Positions 7,456 to 15,297 of a DNA stretch of 64,000 nt are shown in pieces. A model generated the notes under the pieces. That model saw nothing but the letters and a program-made list of their open reading frames with translations. It made no database searches and had not been told where the DNA came from. This DNA comes from Lachnospiraceae bacterium (GTDB lineage: Bacteria; Bacillota; Clostridia; Lachnospirales; Lachnospiraceae). The number at the start of each line of letters is the position of its first letter. Position 1 is the stretch's first letter. Both the position numbers and the translations under genes were made by a program. The stretch lies in assembly GCA_017433725.1 (NCBI GenBank), contig JAFRGQ010000027.1:17564-81563 (forward strand), read 5' to 3'.

Positions 7456-9534
7456 ATGAAGAGAGTAGACACATTTCCTACCCATCAGCTTGGAGATCTT
7501 CAGTATCGCGCCGGCCAGGTCCTTCCGTTTGGGGCGACCATTATGTATGGCGGCATCAATTTCAGCATCTTTTCGGATGAAGCTACGAGCTGCACTCTGG
7601 TACTTTATCATCACAGTCAGGAGGAGCCGTTTGCAGAAATTCCTTTTCCGGAGGATTTCCGTATAGGAAATGTTTACACAATGCTGGTGTACGGTCTGAA
7701 TCCGGAGACTGTTGAGTACGGATATAGATTTGACGGAGTCTATAAACCTCAGCAGGGTTACCGCTATGACAGGTCTAAAGTAGTGCTCGATCCCTATGCG
7801 AAATCTGTCTCCGGACGGACGATCTGGGGAAAGAAACCAAAGCAGGATAAGGGATTTATTCACAGAGGGCAGATCATATATGAAGACTATGACTGGCAGT
7901 CGGTCAGATCACCGGGTATCTCTTTAGAGGATCTGGTGATTTACGAGATGCATGTGCGGTCCTTTACGAGGCAGAAGGACAGCGGCGTCCGTCATCCGGG
8001 AACCTATGCGGGTCTTTCGGAGAAGATTCCCTACCTGAAAGAGCTCGGGGTGAACTGTGTGGAGCTCATGCCGGTATTTGAATTCGACGAATTCGAGAAT
8101 CCCAGAAAATGGGAAGGAAAAGACCTGGTCAATTACTGGGGATACTCCACGGTATGCTTCTTTGCCCCGAAAGCAGGCTATGCGTCATCCGCTTATTTCG
8201 GAATGGAAGCGGATGAACTGAAAAATATGATACGACTGCTCCATCAGAACGGTATAGAGGTCATTCTCGACGTAGTGTTCAACCATACGGCGGAAGGAAA
8301 TGAGAAAGGACCTGTCATATCGTTCAGGGGTATTGATAACCGGACGTATTATCTGCTGAAGCCGGACGGTGGCTATTACAATTTCAGCGGATGCGGAAAT
8401 ACCATGAACTGCAATCACGCGGTCGTCCGGTCTATGATCCTGGACTGTCTCAGGTATTGGGTATCCATGTTCCACATTGACGGATTCCGATTCGATCTTG
8501 CGTCTATCCTGACAAGAGATGAGAGCGGCGCTCCGATGGTGACGCCGCCTCTTCTGGAGTCTATAGCCCGCGATCCGGTCCTCGGCGACTGTAAACTGAT
8601 AGCGGAAGCCTGGGATGCGGACGGTCTCTACCAGGTCGGCAGCTTTCCGTCATGGAACCGCTGGTCTGAGTGGAACGGACGCTATCGGGACTGTCTCCGC
8701 CGCTTTATAAAAGGGGACGCTGCTATGGCGCCCGAGATTCTCCATAGAATAAGCGGATCTCCTGACCTGTACAGGGACAGGGGTCCGGGTGCCTCTATCA
8801 ATTTTGTAACATGCCATGACGGGTTCACGCTCTATGACCTTGTTTCCTACAATGAGAAGCATAATGAGGCAAACGGCGAGGATAACCGTGACGGAAGCAA
8901 TGATAATCACAGCTGGAACTGCGGCGTCGAGGGCGAGACTACTGATCCGGAGATTGCGTCACTTCGCATGCGTCAGATGAAAAATATGCTGACGATCCTG
9001 ATGATGAGCAGGGGCATTCCCATGATCCTGTCCGGGGATGAGTTTGCAAATACCCAGTTCGGCAATAACAATGCTTACTGTCAGGACAATGAGATCTCAT
9101 GGTTGGATTGGAGTAAACTGGAAGAGAATCAGGATTTATTCGAATACACAAAGCACCTGATTGCGTTCCGTAAGAGCCATCCTGTTCTTCGCGCACCGTC
9201 CTTTGATACCGGCTATAACGAGACCGGTTATCCGGAGCTCACGTTCCATGGGTTAATGCCATGGGAATATGATCCTGACAGCCACAGCCTGACGATTGCT
9301 TGTCTCTTTGTGGAGGATCACCTGAAGTACAAGACGGACAGCGATGCGTTTATTTATCTCACTATAAATGCACATTGGGAGGACCATGTATATCGCCTGC
9401 CGATTATTCCGGAGGGATACAGATGGAAGATTGAACTTGCTTCTTCCGATAACCGCGAGTTCAGGGAGGAACTCGGAGAGCTCAACGTTCCGGCACGATC
9501 TGTGGTCTTGCTGGTTGCTGCGCCGGAGACATAA
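7456..9534 (+). CDS. glgX: Glycogen debranching enzyme (GH13, isoamylase type)
   Basis: A 692-residue GH13 enzyme that hydrolyses alpha-1,6 branch points of glycogen-like glucans. An N-terminal CBM48-like beta domain covers about residues 15-110 (PFGATIMYGGINFSIFS). The TIM barrel follows, with VVFNHTAEGNE, the nucleophile Asp near 346 (GFRFDLASIL), the acid/base Glu near 385 (LIAEAWD) and the third carboxylate near 454 (CHDGFTLYDLV). Insert and spacing fit GlgX/TreX enzymes rather than pullulanase. AAGGAG precedes the ATG. No other glycogen gene lies in the window. A large hairpin follows at 9627-9676. The family is certain; GlgX is the best available name. Confidence 0.88.
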   Translation: MKRVDTFPTHQLGDLQYRAGQVLPFGATIMYGGINFSIFSDEATSCTLVLYHHSQEEPFAEIPFPEDFRIGNVYTMLVYGLNPETVEYGYRFDGVYKPQQGYRYDRSKVVLDPYAKSVSGRTIWGKKPKQDKGFIHRGQIIYEDYDWQSVRSPGISLEDLVIYEMHVRSFTRQKDSGVRHPGTYAGLSEKIPYLKELGVNCVELMPVFEFDEFENPRKWEGKDLVNYWGYSTVCFFAPKAGYASSAYFGMEADELKNMIRLLHQNGIEVILDVVFNHTAEGNEKGPVISFRGIDNRTYYLLKPDGGYYNFSGCGNTMNCNHAVVRSMILDCLRYWVSMFHIDGFRFDLASILTRDESGAPMVTPPLLESIARDPVLGDCKLIAEAWDADGLYQVGSFPSWNRWSEWNGRYRDCLRRFIKGDAAMAPEILHRISGSPDLYRDRGPGASINFVTCHDGFTLYDLVSYNEKHNEANGEDNRDGSNDNHSWNCGVEGETTDPEIASLRMRQMKNMLTILMMSRGIPMILSGDEFANTQFGNNNAYCQDNEISWLDWSKLEENQDLFEYTKHLIAFRKSHPVLRAPSFDTGYNETGYPELTFHGLMPWEYDPDSHSLTIACLFVEDHLKYKTDSDAFIYLTINAHWEDHVYRLPIIPEGYRWKIELASSDNREFREELGELNVPARSVVLLVAAPET

Positions 9535-9626
9535 GATAATAGTTTGGAGCTGTTTCATCCTTCCCGCTCGAGCAAGTTCGGTGTCAGAATGATACTTTTG
9601 GCACTGTAATCATATCATCGTAATTT

Positions 9627-9676
9627 ATCAGCACCCCATGGGCAGGCGCCTGGCGCATTGCACGTGGGGTGCTGAT
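9627..9676 (+). terminator. Large hairpin, probable terminator
   Basis: Twelve-base perfect arms ATCAGCACCCCA (9627-9638) and TGGGGTGCTGAT (9665-9676), with a second small palindrome CAGGCGCCTG inside the loop. The following TAATTATTTA is only moderately T-rich. Placed 90 bp after glgX. Confidence 0.65.
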
Positions 9677-9691
9677 TAATTATTTACTCAA

Positions 9692-9750
9692 ACTTCCCTC
9701 ATGAAATATCCGAGCTGTCTTACCATTAGATAATGCATCGTCGGGACGCT
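9692..9750 (+). repeat. Dispersed intergenic repeat R2, copy 2
   Basis: Second copy of the repeat at 4487-4544: starts ACTTCCC, contains ATGAAATAT, ends in the same 16-mer GCATCGTCGGGACGCT. It lies between the glgX hairpin and the promoter of the next operon. The remainder of the 9535-9902 gap holds no gene. Confidence 0.75.
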
Positions 9751-9799
9751 TCCCTCGGTCTCGCCACTGAATTTAATGTAATGATATTGGTTACAACCG

Positions 9800-9828
9800 T
9801 TGACATTACAACCTGCTTGCTATATGAT
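9800..9828 (+). promoter_or_regulatory. Promoter of the oxidoreductase-Rrf2 operon
   Basis: Consensus -35 TTGACA (9800-9805), 17-bp spacer, -10 TATGAT (9823-9828). The octamer TTACAACC occurs twice, at 9791-9798 and 9806-9813, bracketing the -35; the first copy is part of GGTTACAACC. These could be operator half-sites for the Rrf2 regulator encoded in the operon (inference). Confidence 0.8.
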
Positions 9829-9902
9829 GATGTGTATAGCAAAAGAGTGTTTAGTGAAATTCTTTAGCGTGTCCGGTTGAATTTTCAAGATGGGAGCAAA
9901 TT

Positions 9903-10868
9903 ATGAAAGCAATTGTAATATATGAAGCCGGCGGTCCTGAAAAGCTGATTTATACGGATGTCCCGACTCCGGAAACAAAACCCGGCTGGTCGCTCGTCAG
10001 GGTAATCGGTCGCGGTGTCAATCACTCGGAGATATTCACCAGAGAGGGGCAGTCACCCTCGGTATCATTTCCGAGGATACTGGGCATAGAGTGTGTCGGA
10101 GTAATCGCCGAGAGTACAGATCCTGTCAGGCTTCCGGAAGGATGTAAAGTTATATCTGTCATGGGAGAGATGGGCCGGGCATTTGACGGAGGATACGCCG
10201 AATACGCCCTGCTTCCGAATAACCAGATTTATCCTGTCAGTTCGGATCTGCCATGGGAAATTCTGGCAGCTGTCCCCGAGACCTATTACACGGCGTTCGG
10301 TTCCATGAAAAATCTGAAACTGCGCGGAGGAGAAAGGATTCTTGTGCGCGGAGGGACAAGCGGAGTCGGAATAGCTTTTTTGAGATTGGTCAAAGCCGGT
10401 TTTCCGGATGCAATTGTGACCGGGACAACAAGAAACCTGAATAAAAAGCAGCAGCTTTTGGATGCCGGATTTGATGCGGTTATAGCGGATACAAACAATG
10501 AATTGCAGACAGATGAGCGGTATGACCGAATACTTGATTTGATCGGACCGGCTGCGCTCAGAGATACATTTTCCCACACAGCTCCGGAAGGAATTGTATG
10601 CGTGACAGGACTTCTCGGCGGCAAATGGACTCTCGACGATTTTGATCCGCTTGAAGACATGCCTGTAGACGGATATCTGACATCTTTTCATTCCGGAAAC
10701 GTAAATGAAGTGAAGATGCAGGAAATGCTGGACTACGTAAAAATCCACTCTGTAGATGTGAAGCCTGAGAAGGTTTTTCGGCTTTCGGAAATGCGGGAAG
10801 CACACGAATATCTTGGGAGCAGCCGGAGTTTCGGAAAAGTGGTCGTAATGTCAGATAATGGAGGTTAA
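9903..10868 (+). CDS. MDR-superfamily NADPH:quinone-type oxidoreductase
   Basis: A 321-residue medium-chain dehydrogenase/reductase of the zinc-independent quinone reductase branch. The N-terminal GroES-like domain starts MKAIVIYEAGGPEKL; the nucleotide-binding Rossmann motif is RGGTSGVGIAFLRL (about residues 150-163). Zinc-ligand Cys clusters of alcohol dehydrogenases are absent. The likely reaction is NAD(P)H-dependent reduction of quinones or enones in the cytoplasm; the true substrate is unknown. GGGAG precedes the ATG and a strong promoter lies 75 bp upstream. The stop lies inside the ribosome binding region of the following Rrf2 gene, so the two are coupled. Confidence 0.85.
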   Translation: MKAIVIYEAGGPEKLIYTDVPTPETKPGWSLVRVIGRGVNHSEIFTREGQSPSVSFPRILGIECVGVIAESTDPVRLPEGCKVISVMGEMGRAFDGGYAEYALLPNNQIYPVSSDLPWEILAAVPETYYTAFGSMKNLKLRGGERILVRGGTSGVGIAFLRLVKAGFPDAIVTGTTRNLNKKQQLLDAGFDAVIADTNNELQTDERYDRILDLIGPAALRDTFSHTAPEGIVCVTGLLGGKWTLDDFDPLEDMPVDGYLTSFHSGNVNEVKMQEMLDYVKIHSVDVKPEKVFRLSEMREAHEYLGSSRSFGKVVVMSDNGG

Positions 10869-10869
10869 A

Positions 10870-11412
10870 GTGCAGATTTCGAGCAGATTTACTATCGCGT
10901 TACATATATTCGCAGCTATGGATGTCTTCGGGAAGAATTATAAGATCACAAGTGACTTTCTTGCGGGAAGCATTCAGGTCAACACTGTAATCATAAGAAA
11001 CATAATGTCGCAGCTTCGGAATGCGGGACTTATTAAGGTGTCCAGAGGAATAGGGGGAGCCGAGCTCGCCAAAGAACCCGAGGAGATCAGCTTTTATGAT
11101 ATATACGTGGCGGTTGAGTCAATCGAGGATGGGAAGCTGTTCAGGTTCCATAAGAATCCGAACCCCGAATGTCCGGTAGGAAGGAATATTCATCTCCTGC
11201 TTGACGATATGCTAGATGATATTCAGGACGCTATGGAGAGAGAGATGAAACGATTTACCGTTGCGGATCTTAACGGAGGTATAGAAGACCTGATCGGTTC
11301 GGAGACGGAGACGACGGAGAATCAGGCTGACGCAGGTTCAGAGCTGCCGAAGAGTATGGATGTAGTGAAGGAAACAACAGAGTCACATAGCCGTGCAAAG
11401 GCAGAAATATAA
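10870..11412 (+). CDS. Rrf2-family transcriptional regulator
   Basis: Starting at GTG 10870 the protein reads MQISSRFTIALHIF, the typical Rrf2 opening; GGAGG at 10860-10864 fits this start better than the ATG at 10858. It has a winged helix-turn-helix over about residues 1-80 (FLAGSIQVNTVIIRNIMSQLRNAG as recognition region, then GIGGAELAK wing). A single Cys lies in NPECPVGRN (near residue 100), whereas Fe-S Rrf2 proteins such as IscR have three, so a cluster is doubtful; NsrR/CymR-like or redox control remains possible. The C-terminal 45 residues are Glu/Thr-rich and disordered-looking. It follows the oxidoreductase and probably regulates this operon. Confidence 0.85.
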   Translation: MQISSRFTIALHIFAAMDVFGKNYKITSDFLAGSIQVNTVIIRNIMSQLRNAGLIKVSRGIGGAELAKEPEEISFYDIYVAVESIEDGKLFRFHKNPNPECPVGRNIHLLLDDMLDDIQDAMEREMKRFTVADLNGGIEDLIGSETETTENQADAGSELPKSMDVVKETTESHSRAKAEI

Positions 11413-11449
11413 GAGCGATTAATCGGTACAAAAACGAAGGAGTAAAGAA

Positions 11450-12061
11450 ATGGGAACGGCAGCCGAATATTTGCAAATGCTACGAGACATAAAAGACACC
11501 TCTATGGCCACTGTAGGTGCAGATGGTACACCGCGGTTACGCATCATCGATACAATGCTTGTAGAAGATGAAAAACTGTATTTTCTCACCGCGAGAGGTA
11601 AGGATTTTTACAGGGAACTCATGGCGGGAGACCATGTCGCAATCACCGGGCTTAACAGTAAATGGGAGACCGTCAGGGTTCAGGGAAAAATCAAAAATAT
11701 CGGACATGAATATTTGGATCGTATTTTTGAGGAGAATCCGTCCATGAACAGTGTATATCCCGGAGAGACAAGAGAAATACTGGAGGTTTTCTGCTTGTAC
11801 GAGGGCGAAGGAGAGTATTTCTGTCTTGCACAGGAGCCGATTGAGCGTGAACAGTTCAGTTTTGGAGGAGAGAAAATAACACAAAAAGGGTTCTTTATAA
11901 CGGAGGAGTGTATCGGATGTGGAACTTGCGAGGCCTCATGTCCTCAGAATTGTATTGAGGAAGGTTCGCCTTTTGTGATCAGACAGAATAACTGTCTGCA
12001 CTGCGGCAGATGTTTTGAGAACTGCCCGGTTTCGGCAATTATAAGGAAAGGTAACGAATGA
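11450..12061 (+). CDS. PPOX-type flavin split-barrel protein fused to a 2x[4Fe-4S] ferredoxin domain
   Basis: A 203-residue protein. Residues 1-135 match the pyridoxamine-5'-phosphate-oxidase-like FMN split barrel (DTSMATVGADGTPRLRIID, LYFLTARGKDFYREL). Residues about 148-203 form a bacterial ferredoxin with two cluster motifs, CIGCGTCEASCPQNC and CLHCGRCFENCP. The combination suggests electron transfer between Fe-S clusters and bound flavin, perhaps with the neighbouring oxidoreductase; this is inference. AAGGAG precedes the ATG. Its stop overlaps the next permease start by 4 bp (ATGA), placing it in the transporter operon. Confidence 0.88.
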   Translation: MGTAAEYLQMLRDIKDTSMATVGADGTPRLRIIDTMLVEDEKLYFLTARGKDFYRELMAGDHVAITGLNSKWETVRVQGKIKNIGHEYLDRIFEENPSMNSVYPGETREILEVFCLYEGEGEYFCLAQEPIEREQFSFGGEKITQKGFFITEECIGCGTCEASCPQNCIEEGSPFVIRQNNCLHCGRCFENCPVSAIIRKGNE

Positions 12062-12696
12062 TCGCTGATATTGCAAATTATATTTCAACACATTCTGCTC
12101 AGCTTGCTACGCAGATCACAGCACATATAGGCATCAGCCTTTTTGCGCTCATTGTGGCAACGGCTATCGGAGTTCCCTGCGGATATCTCGCATCAAAGTC
12201 ATCAAGGAGTGAAGTTATTGTCACTGCGCCGTTCGAGATGCTGAGAGTCGTGCCGTCACTTGCTTTCCTGATTATTCTGATTCCGATCATGGGGATAGGC
12301 ATCCTGCCTGCGGTGACGGCTCTTACGATTCTGGCCATCCCGCCCGTGCTTCTTAATACTTCGGTCGGGTTTCGGTCGATTCCCGATTTTATGGTCGAGT
12401 CGGCCAGGGGAATCGGTATGACGGAGAGGGAGTTGCTCTATAAAGTGAGAATCCCGGGAGCTCTGCCCATGATGCTGGCGGGGATTAGGACAGCTCTTGT
12501 CGAGGTAATCGCAAGTACTACTCTTGCCGCAAAAATAGGCGGAGGCGGTCTGGGGGAGATTATTTTCACAGGCCTCGGCCTGAACAGAACGGATCTGCTT
12601 GTTTTGGGAGGCTTACTTGTTGCGGCTTTATCTCTTCTGTCAGGGGTGATATTTGACGCAATTACGAGAAAACTTCTGAGATACAAATATGTGTGA
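12058..12696 (+). CDS. Quaternary-amine (OpuC/ProW-type) ABC transporter permease 1
   Basis: A 212-residue permease with about five to six membrane helices. It has the BPD inner-membrane signature ESARGIGMTERELLYKVRIPGALPMMLAGIRTA (EAA loop, split here only by reading) and the family C-terminal pattern AAKIGGGGLGEIIFTGL. Size and motifs fit OpuCB/OpuCD-like permeases for glycine betaine, carnitine or choline. The start overlaps the previous stop. The binding protein follows after 13 bp, and the ATPase and second permease lie further downstream. Specificity cannot be read from sequence. Confidence 0.87.
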   Translation: MIADIANYISTHSAQLATQITAHIGISLFALIVATAIGVPCGYLASKSSRSEVIVTAPFEMLRVVPSLAFLIILIPIMGIGILPAVTALTILAIPPVLLNTSVGFRSIPDFMVESARGIGMTERELLYKVRIPGALPMMLAGIRTALVEVIASTTLAAKIGGGGLGEIIFTGLGLNRTDLLVLGGLLVAALSLLSGVIFDAITRKLLRYKYV

Positions 12697-12709
12697 TGAG
12701 GAGGACATT

Positions 12710-13618
12710 ATGAAAAAAGCAATAAGGAAAATGTTAGCATTAACGCTCACCGCAGTTACAACATTGGGTCTTACCGGCTGCGGCGGTTCCACTGCGTCTG
12801 TCGGTGAAACAAAATCAGTCGTAGTCGGATCAAAGGATTTTACGGAAAATGAGATTATCGCCGAAATATATGCCCTGGCTCTCGAAGACGCCGGATTCAA
12901 GGTAGACCGAAAGATGAACATAGCAGGATCTGTCGTCCATACCAGTATTACAAGCAATGAAATAGATATTTATCCGGAATATACGGGAACAGGGCTTATT
13001 ACGATTCTGGGAATGGATGCTATGACAGATCAGGACGAGGTCTACCGGACTGTAAAAGATGCATATAACGAGCAGTTCGATATAACATGGCTTGATTATG
13101 CTGAGGCCAATGACGGTCAGGGATTGTTCATAAGCAGGAAGGCAAGCGACGAGTACGGTATCACGAATATATCGCAGCTTCAGGCAAATGCCGATAAACT
13201 CAGGTTCTGTTCACAGGGCGAGTTCGATGAGAGAGAGGACGGTATTCCGGGCCTTACAAAACTTTATGGAGATTTCAACTGGAAATCATCCAGAATCTAT
13301 GATAACGGTCTCAAATGGGAAGTCATAGAGAATGACGAAGCGGACTGCGCTCCTGCCTATACTACTGAGGCAAGACTCACGGAGACGGATAAATTTGTCC
13401 TTCTGGAAGATGACAAAGGCATGTGGCCTCCCTACAATCTTGCACCGATCGTGAGGAACGAGGTCCTTAAGCAATATCCTGAGATTGAGGAGATATTGAA
13501 TACAGTTTCCGCAACGCTCGACACTGAGACGGTGACGCAGCTGAATGCGAAGGTGGATATCGAAGGCGAGGAGTATGAGGACGTTGCGGCGGAGTATTTT
13601 GAGAGCATTAAGGATTGA
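12710..13618 (+). CDS. Quaternary-amine ABC transporter substrate-binding lipoprotein
   Basis: A 302-residue lipoprotein: basic N-terminus, hydrophobic core, lipobox LTGC with the lipidated Cys near residue 23. The mature part begins VVVGSKDFTENEIIAEI, the standard opening of OpuAC/OpuCC-type binding proteins, and keeps IDIYPEYTGTGLI and the C-terminal LNAKVDIEG. I start at ATG 12710, preceded by GAGGAGGA; an in-frame ATG at 12689 would overlap the permease and destroy the signal peptide. It delivers the solute to the two flanking permeases. Aromatic cage residues for betaine or choline cannot be assigned with confidence. Confidence 0.88.
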   Translation: MKKAIRKMLALTLTAVTTLGLTGCGGSTASVGETKSVVVGSKDFTENEIIAEIYALALEDAGFKVDRKMNIAGSVVHTSITSNEIDIYPEYTGTGLITILGMDAMTDQDEVYRTVKDAYNEQFDITWLDYAEANDGQGLFISRKASDEYGITNISQLQANADKLRFCSQGEFDEREDGIPGLTKLYGDFNWKSSRIYDNGLKWEVIENDEADCAPAYTTEARLTETDKFVLLEDDKGMWPPYNLAPIVRNEVLKQYPEIEEILNTVSATLDTETVTQLNAKVDIEGEEYEDVAAEYFESIKD

Positions 13619-13790
13619 AAATTTAAAGTACCGGCCGCCAGGCGAGGCCGCTCCGATTGCATTTTTAAATCGACTGTATTGTAGATATGAAGTGGAAAAT
13701 TTGACTAATTCTAAAACAGTGATGAACAGACGAGTCACAGAATGTAGAACCAGTAAATGACATGGTGTAAGAAGACTTGGAGAACACAGA

Positions 13791-14555
13791 ATGCCGGTTA
13801 TTCAATATATAGATGTATGCAAGAAATTCGCGGGAAGCAGCAGATATGCAGTTGACCGCGTCAGCGCTGAAATAGAAAGCGGAGAGTTCATAACGATTCT
13901 CGGCTCTTCCGGTTGCGGCAAGACGACGCTTCTGAAGCTGACTAACAGGCTGTATGACCCTGACAGCGGAAAGATTATCGTTGAGGGCGAGGATATTTCA
14001 AATGTCGATCCTGTGGAGCTACGGCGTCGGCTCGGATACGTGATTCAGCAGGTGGGATTGTTTCCCCATATGACAATAAAGGAAAATATTACAGTTATTC
14101 CGAGTCTCATGAAGTGGGATAAACGAAGGATGGATGAGAGAGCAGATGAGCTTTTAGAGCTTGTCGGTCTTGAGCCGTCAGAGTTCAGGAATCGATATCC
14201 GCACCAGCTTTCCGGCGGTCAGCAGCAGAGAATAGGACTCGCAAGAGCTCTTGTGCTGGATCCGGATATTATGCTGCTCGATGAACCGTTCGGAGCTATT
14301 GATGCCATCACGCGTCTGAATCTCCAGAACGAGCTGATGCGTATACACGGGGGTCTCGGGAAGACCTTTCTGTTTGTCACACATGATATTAACGAGGCTT
14401 TCAAACTGGGCAACCGTGTCATGGTCATGAACGAAGGCAGGCTTCTTCAATTTGATGAACCGCATGAGATTGTGAGACATCCGGCGGATGCATTTGTACA
14501 ATCTCTTATTGCATCCGCGCGGAGTCAGGAACGATTTTGGAAAGGAACAGTATAA
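13791..14555 (+). CDS. Quaternary-amine ABC transporter ATP-binding protein
   Basis: A 254-residue ATPase with Walker A GSSGCGKTT, signature LSGGQQQR, Walker B IMLLDEPFGAID and switch His in FVTHDINEAF. OpuCA/ProV proteins usually carry C-terminal CBS domains for osmotic sensing; here the chain ends soon after the ATPase domain, so such control is absent. It lies 170 bp after the binding-protein gene; that gap contains an inverted repeat CGGCC/GGCCG but no T-run. The last codons fall within a 60-bp tandem repeat that continues into the next gene's leader. TTGGAG is the likely ribosome binding site. Confidence 0.88.
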   Translation: MPVIQYIDVCKKFAGSSRYAVDRVSAEIESGEFITILGSSGCGKTTLLKLTNRLYDPDSGKIIVEGEDISNVDPVELRRRLGYVIQQVGLFPHMTIKENITVIPSLMKWDKRRMDERADELLELVGLEPSEFRNRYPHQLSGGQQQRIGLARALVLDPDIMLLDEPFGAIDAITRLNLQNELMRIHGGLGKTFLFVTHDINEAFKLGNRVMVMNEGRLLQFDEPHEIVRHPADAFVQSLIASARSQERFWKGTV

Positions 14556-14690
14556 CCGAATTCACAGATTGCATCCGCGCGGAGTCAGGAACAATTCTGG
14601 CAGGGAACAGTATAACCGAACTCACAGACTGTATACGCACGTAGTCAGGAACGTTTTTGGAAAGGATAATTATGATTGAATATCTCAGGA
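14511..14690 (+). repeat. 60-bp tandem repeat, three copies, spanning a stop codon and ribosome binding site
   Basis: Copies start at 14511, 14571 and 14631 with exact 60-bp spacing. Copies 1 and 2 differ at only a few positions; copy 3 is more diverged and loses similarity after about 14675. Each unit contains the last 17 codons of the ATPase gene (ending SQERFWKGTV), its stop, and the GGAAAGGA that serves as ribosome binding site. Copy 3 supplies the site for the following permease. The intervening copies each still encode ASARSQE-type peptides ending in a stop. Confidence 0.93.
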
Positions 14691-15280
14691 GACATCCGGA
14701 GAAAGTAGCAGGACCGCTGGTAGAGCATATAGAACTTGTGCTGATCACACTTGCTGTTTCTCTTGCAATAGCATCTCTTCTCACACTGCTTGCCATGCGG
14801 TCAGGGAAGGTGTCCGATGTACTGAACAATATTTTCTCGGTTGTATATTCTATCCCTTCGCTTGCTCTTTTCGCCCTGCTGATCCCGGTGACCGGACTCG
14901 GCAGAACATCCGCGATCATTGTATTGACTTTATATAATCAGTACATCCTGCTTAAGAGTTTCACTACAGGACTTCGGGAGGTGGATCCGGTAATCTGTGA
15001 GGCAGCGGAGGGAATCGGCATGACAGATATGCAGATCTTGACGAAAATCAGGATTCCGCTTGCCCGCAAAGCGATATTTGCGGGAATCCGTCTTGCAGTG
15101 GTCTCGACAATCGGGATCGGGACAATTGCCGCATCTATCAATGCCGGGGGTCTCGGTACTCTGCTTTTTGAGGGGCTAAGAACAATCAACACACCCAAGA
15201 TATTATGGGGAAGCGTCTTATCGGCAGGCTTGGCGCTGCTGCTTAACAGAGTGTTGAAGATGGTGGAGAACCGGCTGTAG
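14672..15280 (+). CDS. Quaternary-amine (OpuC-type) ABC transporter permease 2
   Basis: A 202-residue permease paralogous to the one at 12058. It carries EAAEGIGMTDMQILTKIRIP (EAA loop) and SINAGGLGTLLFEGL near the C-terminus. ATG 14672 is chosen because GGAAAGGA (14659-14666) lies at the right distance; a TTG at 14657 would overlap that site. The site is part of a 60-bp tandem repeat. With two permeases, one ATPase and one lipoprotein this completes a heterodimeric-channel importer. A hairpin terminator overlaps its stop codon. Confidence 0.87.
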   Translation: MIEYLRRHPEKVAGPLVEHIELVLITLAVSLAIASLLTLLAMRSGKVSDVLNNIFSVVYSIPSLALFALLIPVTGLGRTSAIIVLTLYNQYILLKSFTTGLREVDPVICEAAEGIGMTDMQILTKIRIPLARKAIFAGIRLAVVSTIGIGTIAASINAGGLGTLLFEGLRTINTPKILWGSVLSAGLALLLNRVLKMVENRL

Positions 15281-15297
15281 GTGCGCCGGTTACTTTT
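15269..15297 (+). terminator. Terminator of the ABC transporter operon
   Basis: Perfect 7-bp arms AACCGGC (15269-15275) and GCCGGTT (15285-15291), then ACTTTTC. It overlaps the permease stop codon and sits between convergent genes. Confidence 0.7.

Noticed and set aside
13619-13790. Terminator or small gene between the binding protein and the ATPase
   Set aside because: There is a CGGCC/GGCCG inverted repeat but no T-run, and the open frames lack ribosome binding sites.
14511-14690. CRISPR-like array
   Set aside because: The 60-bp units are contiguous, without unique spacers, and encode the end of the ATPase gene.
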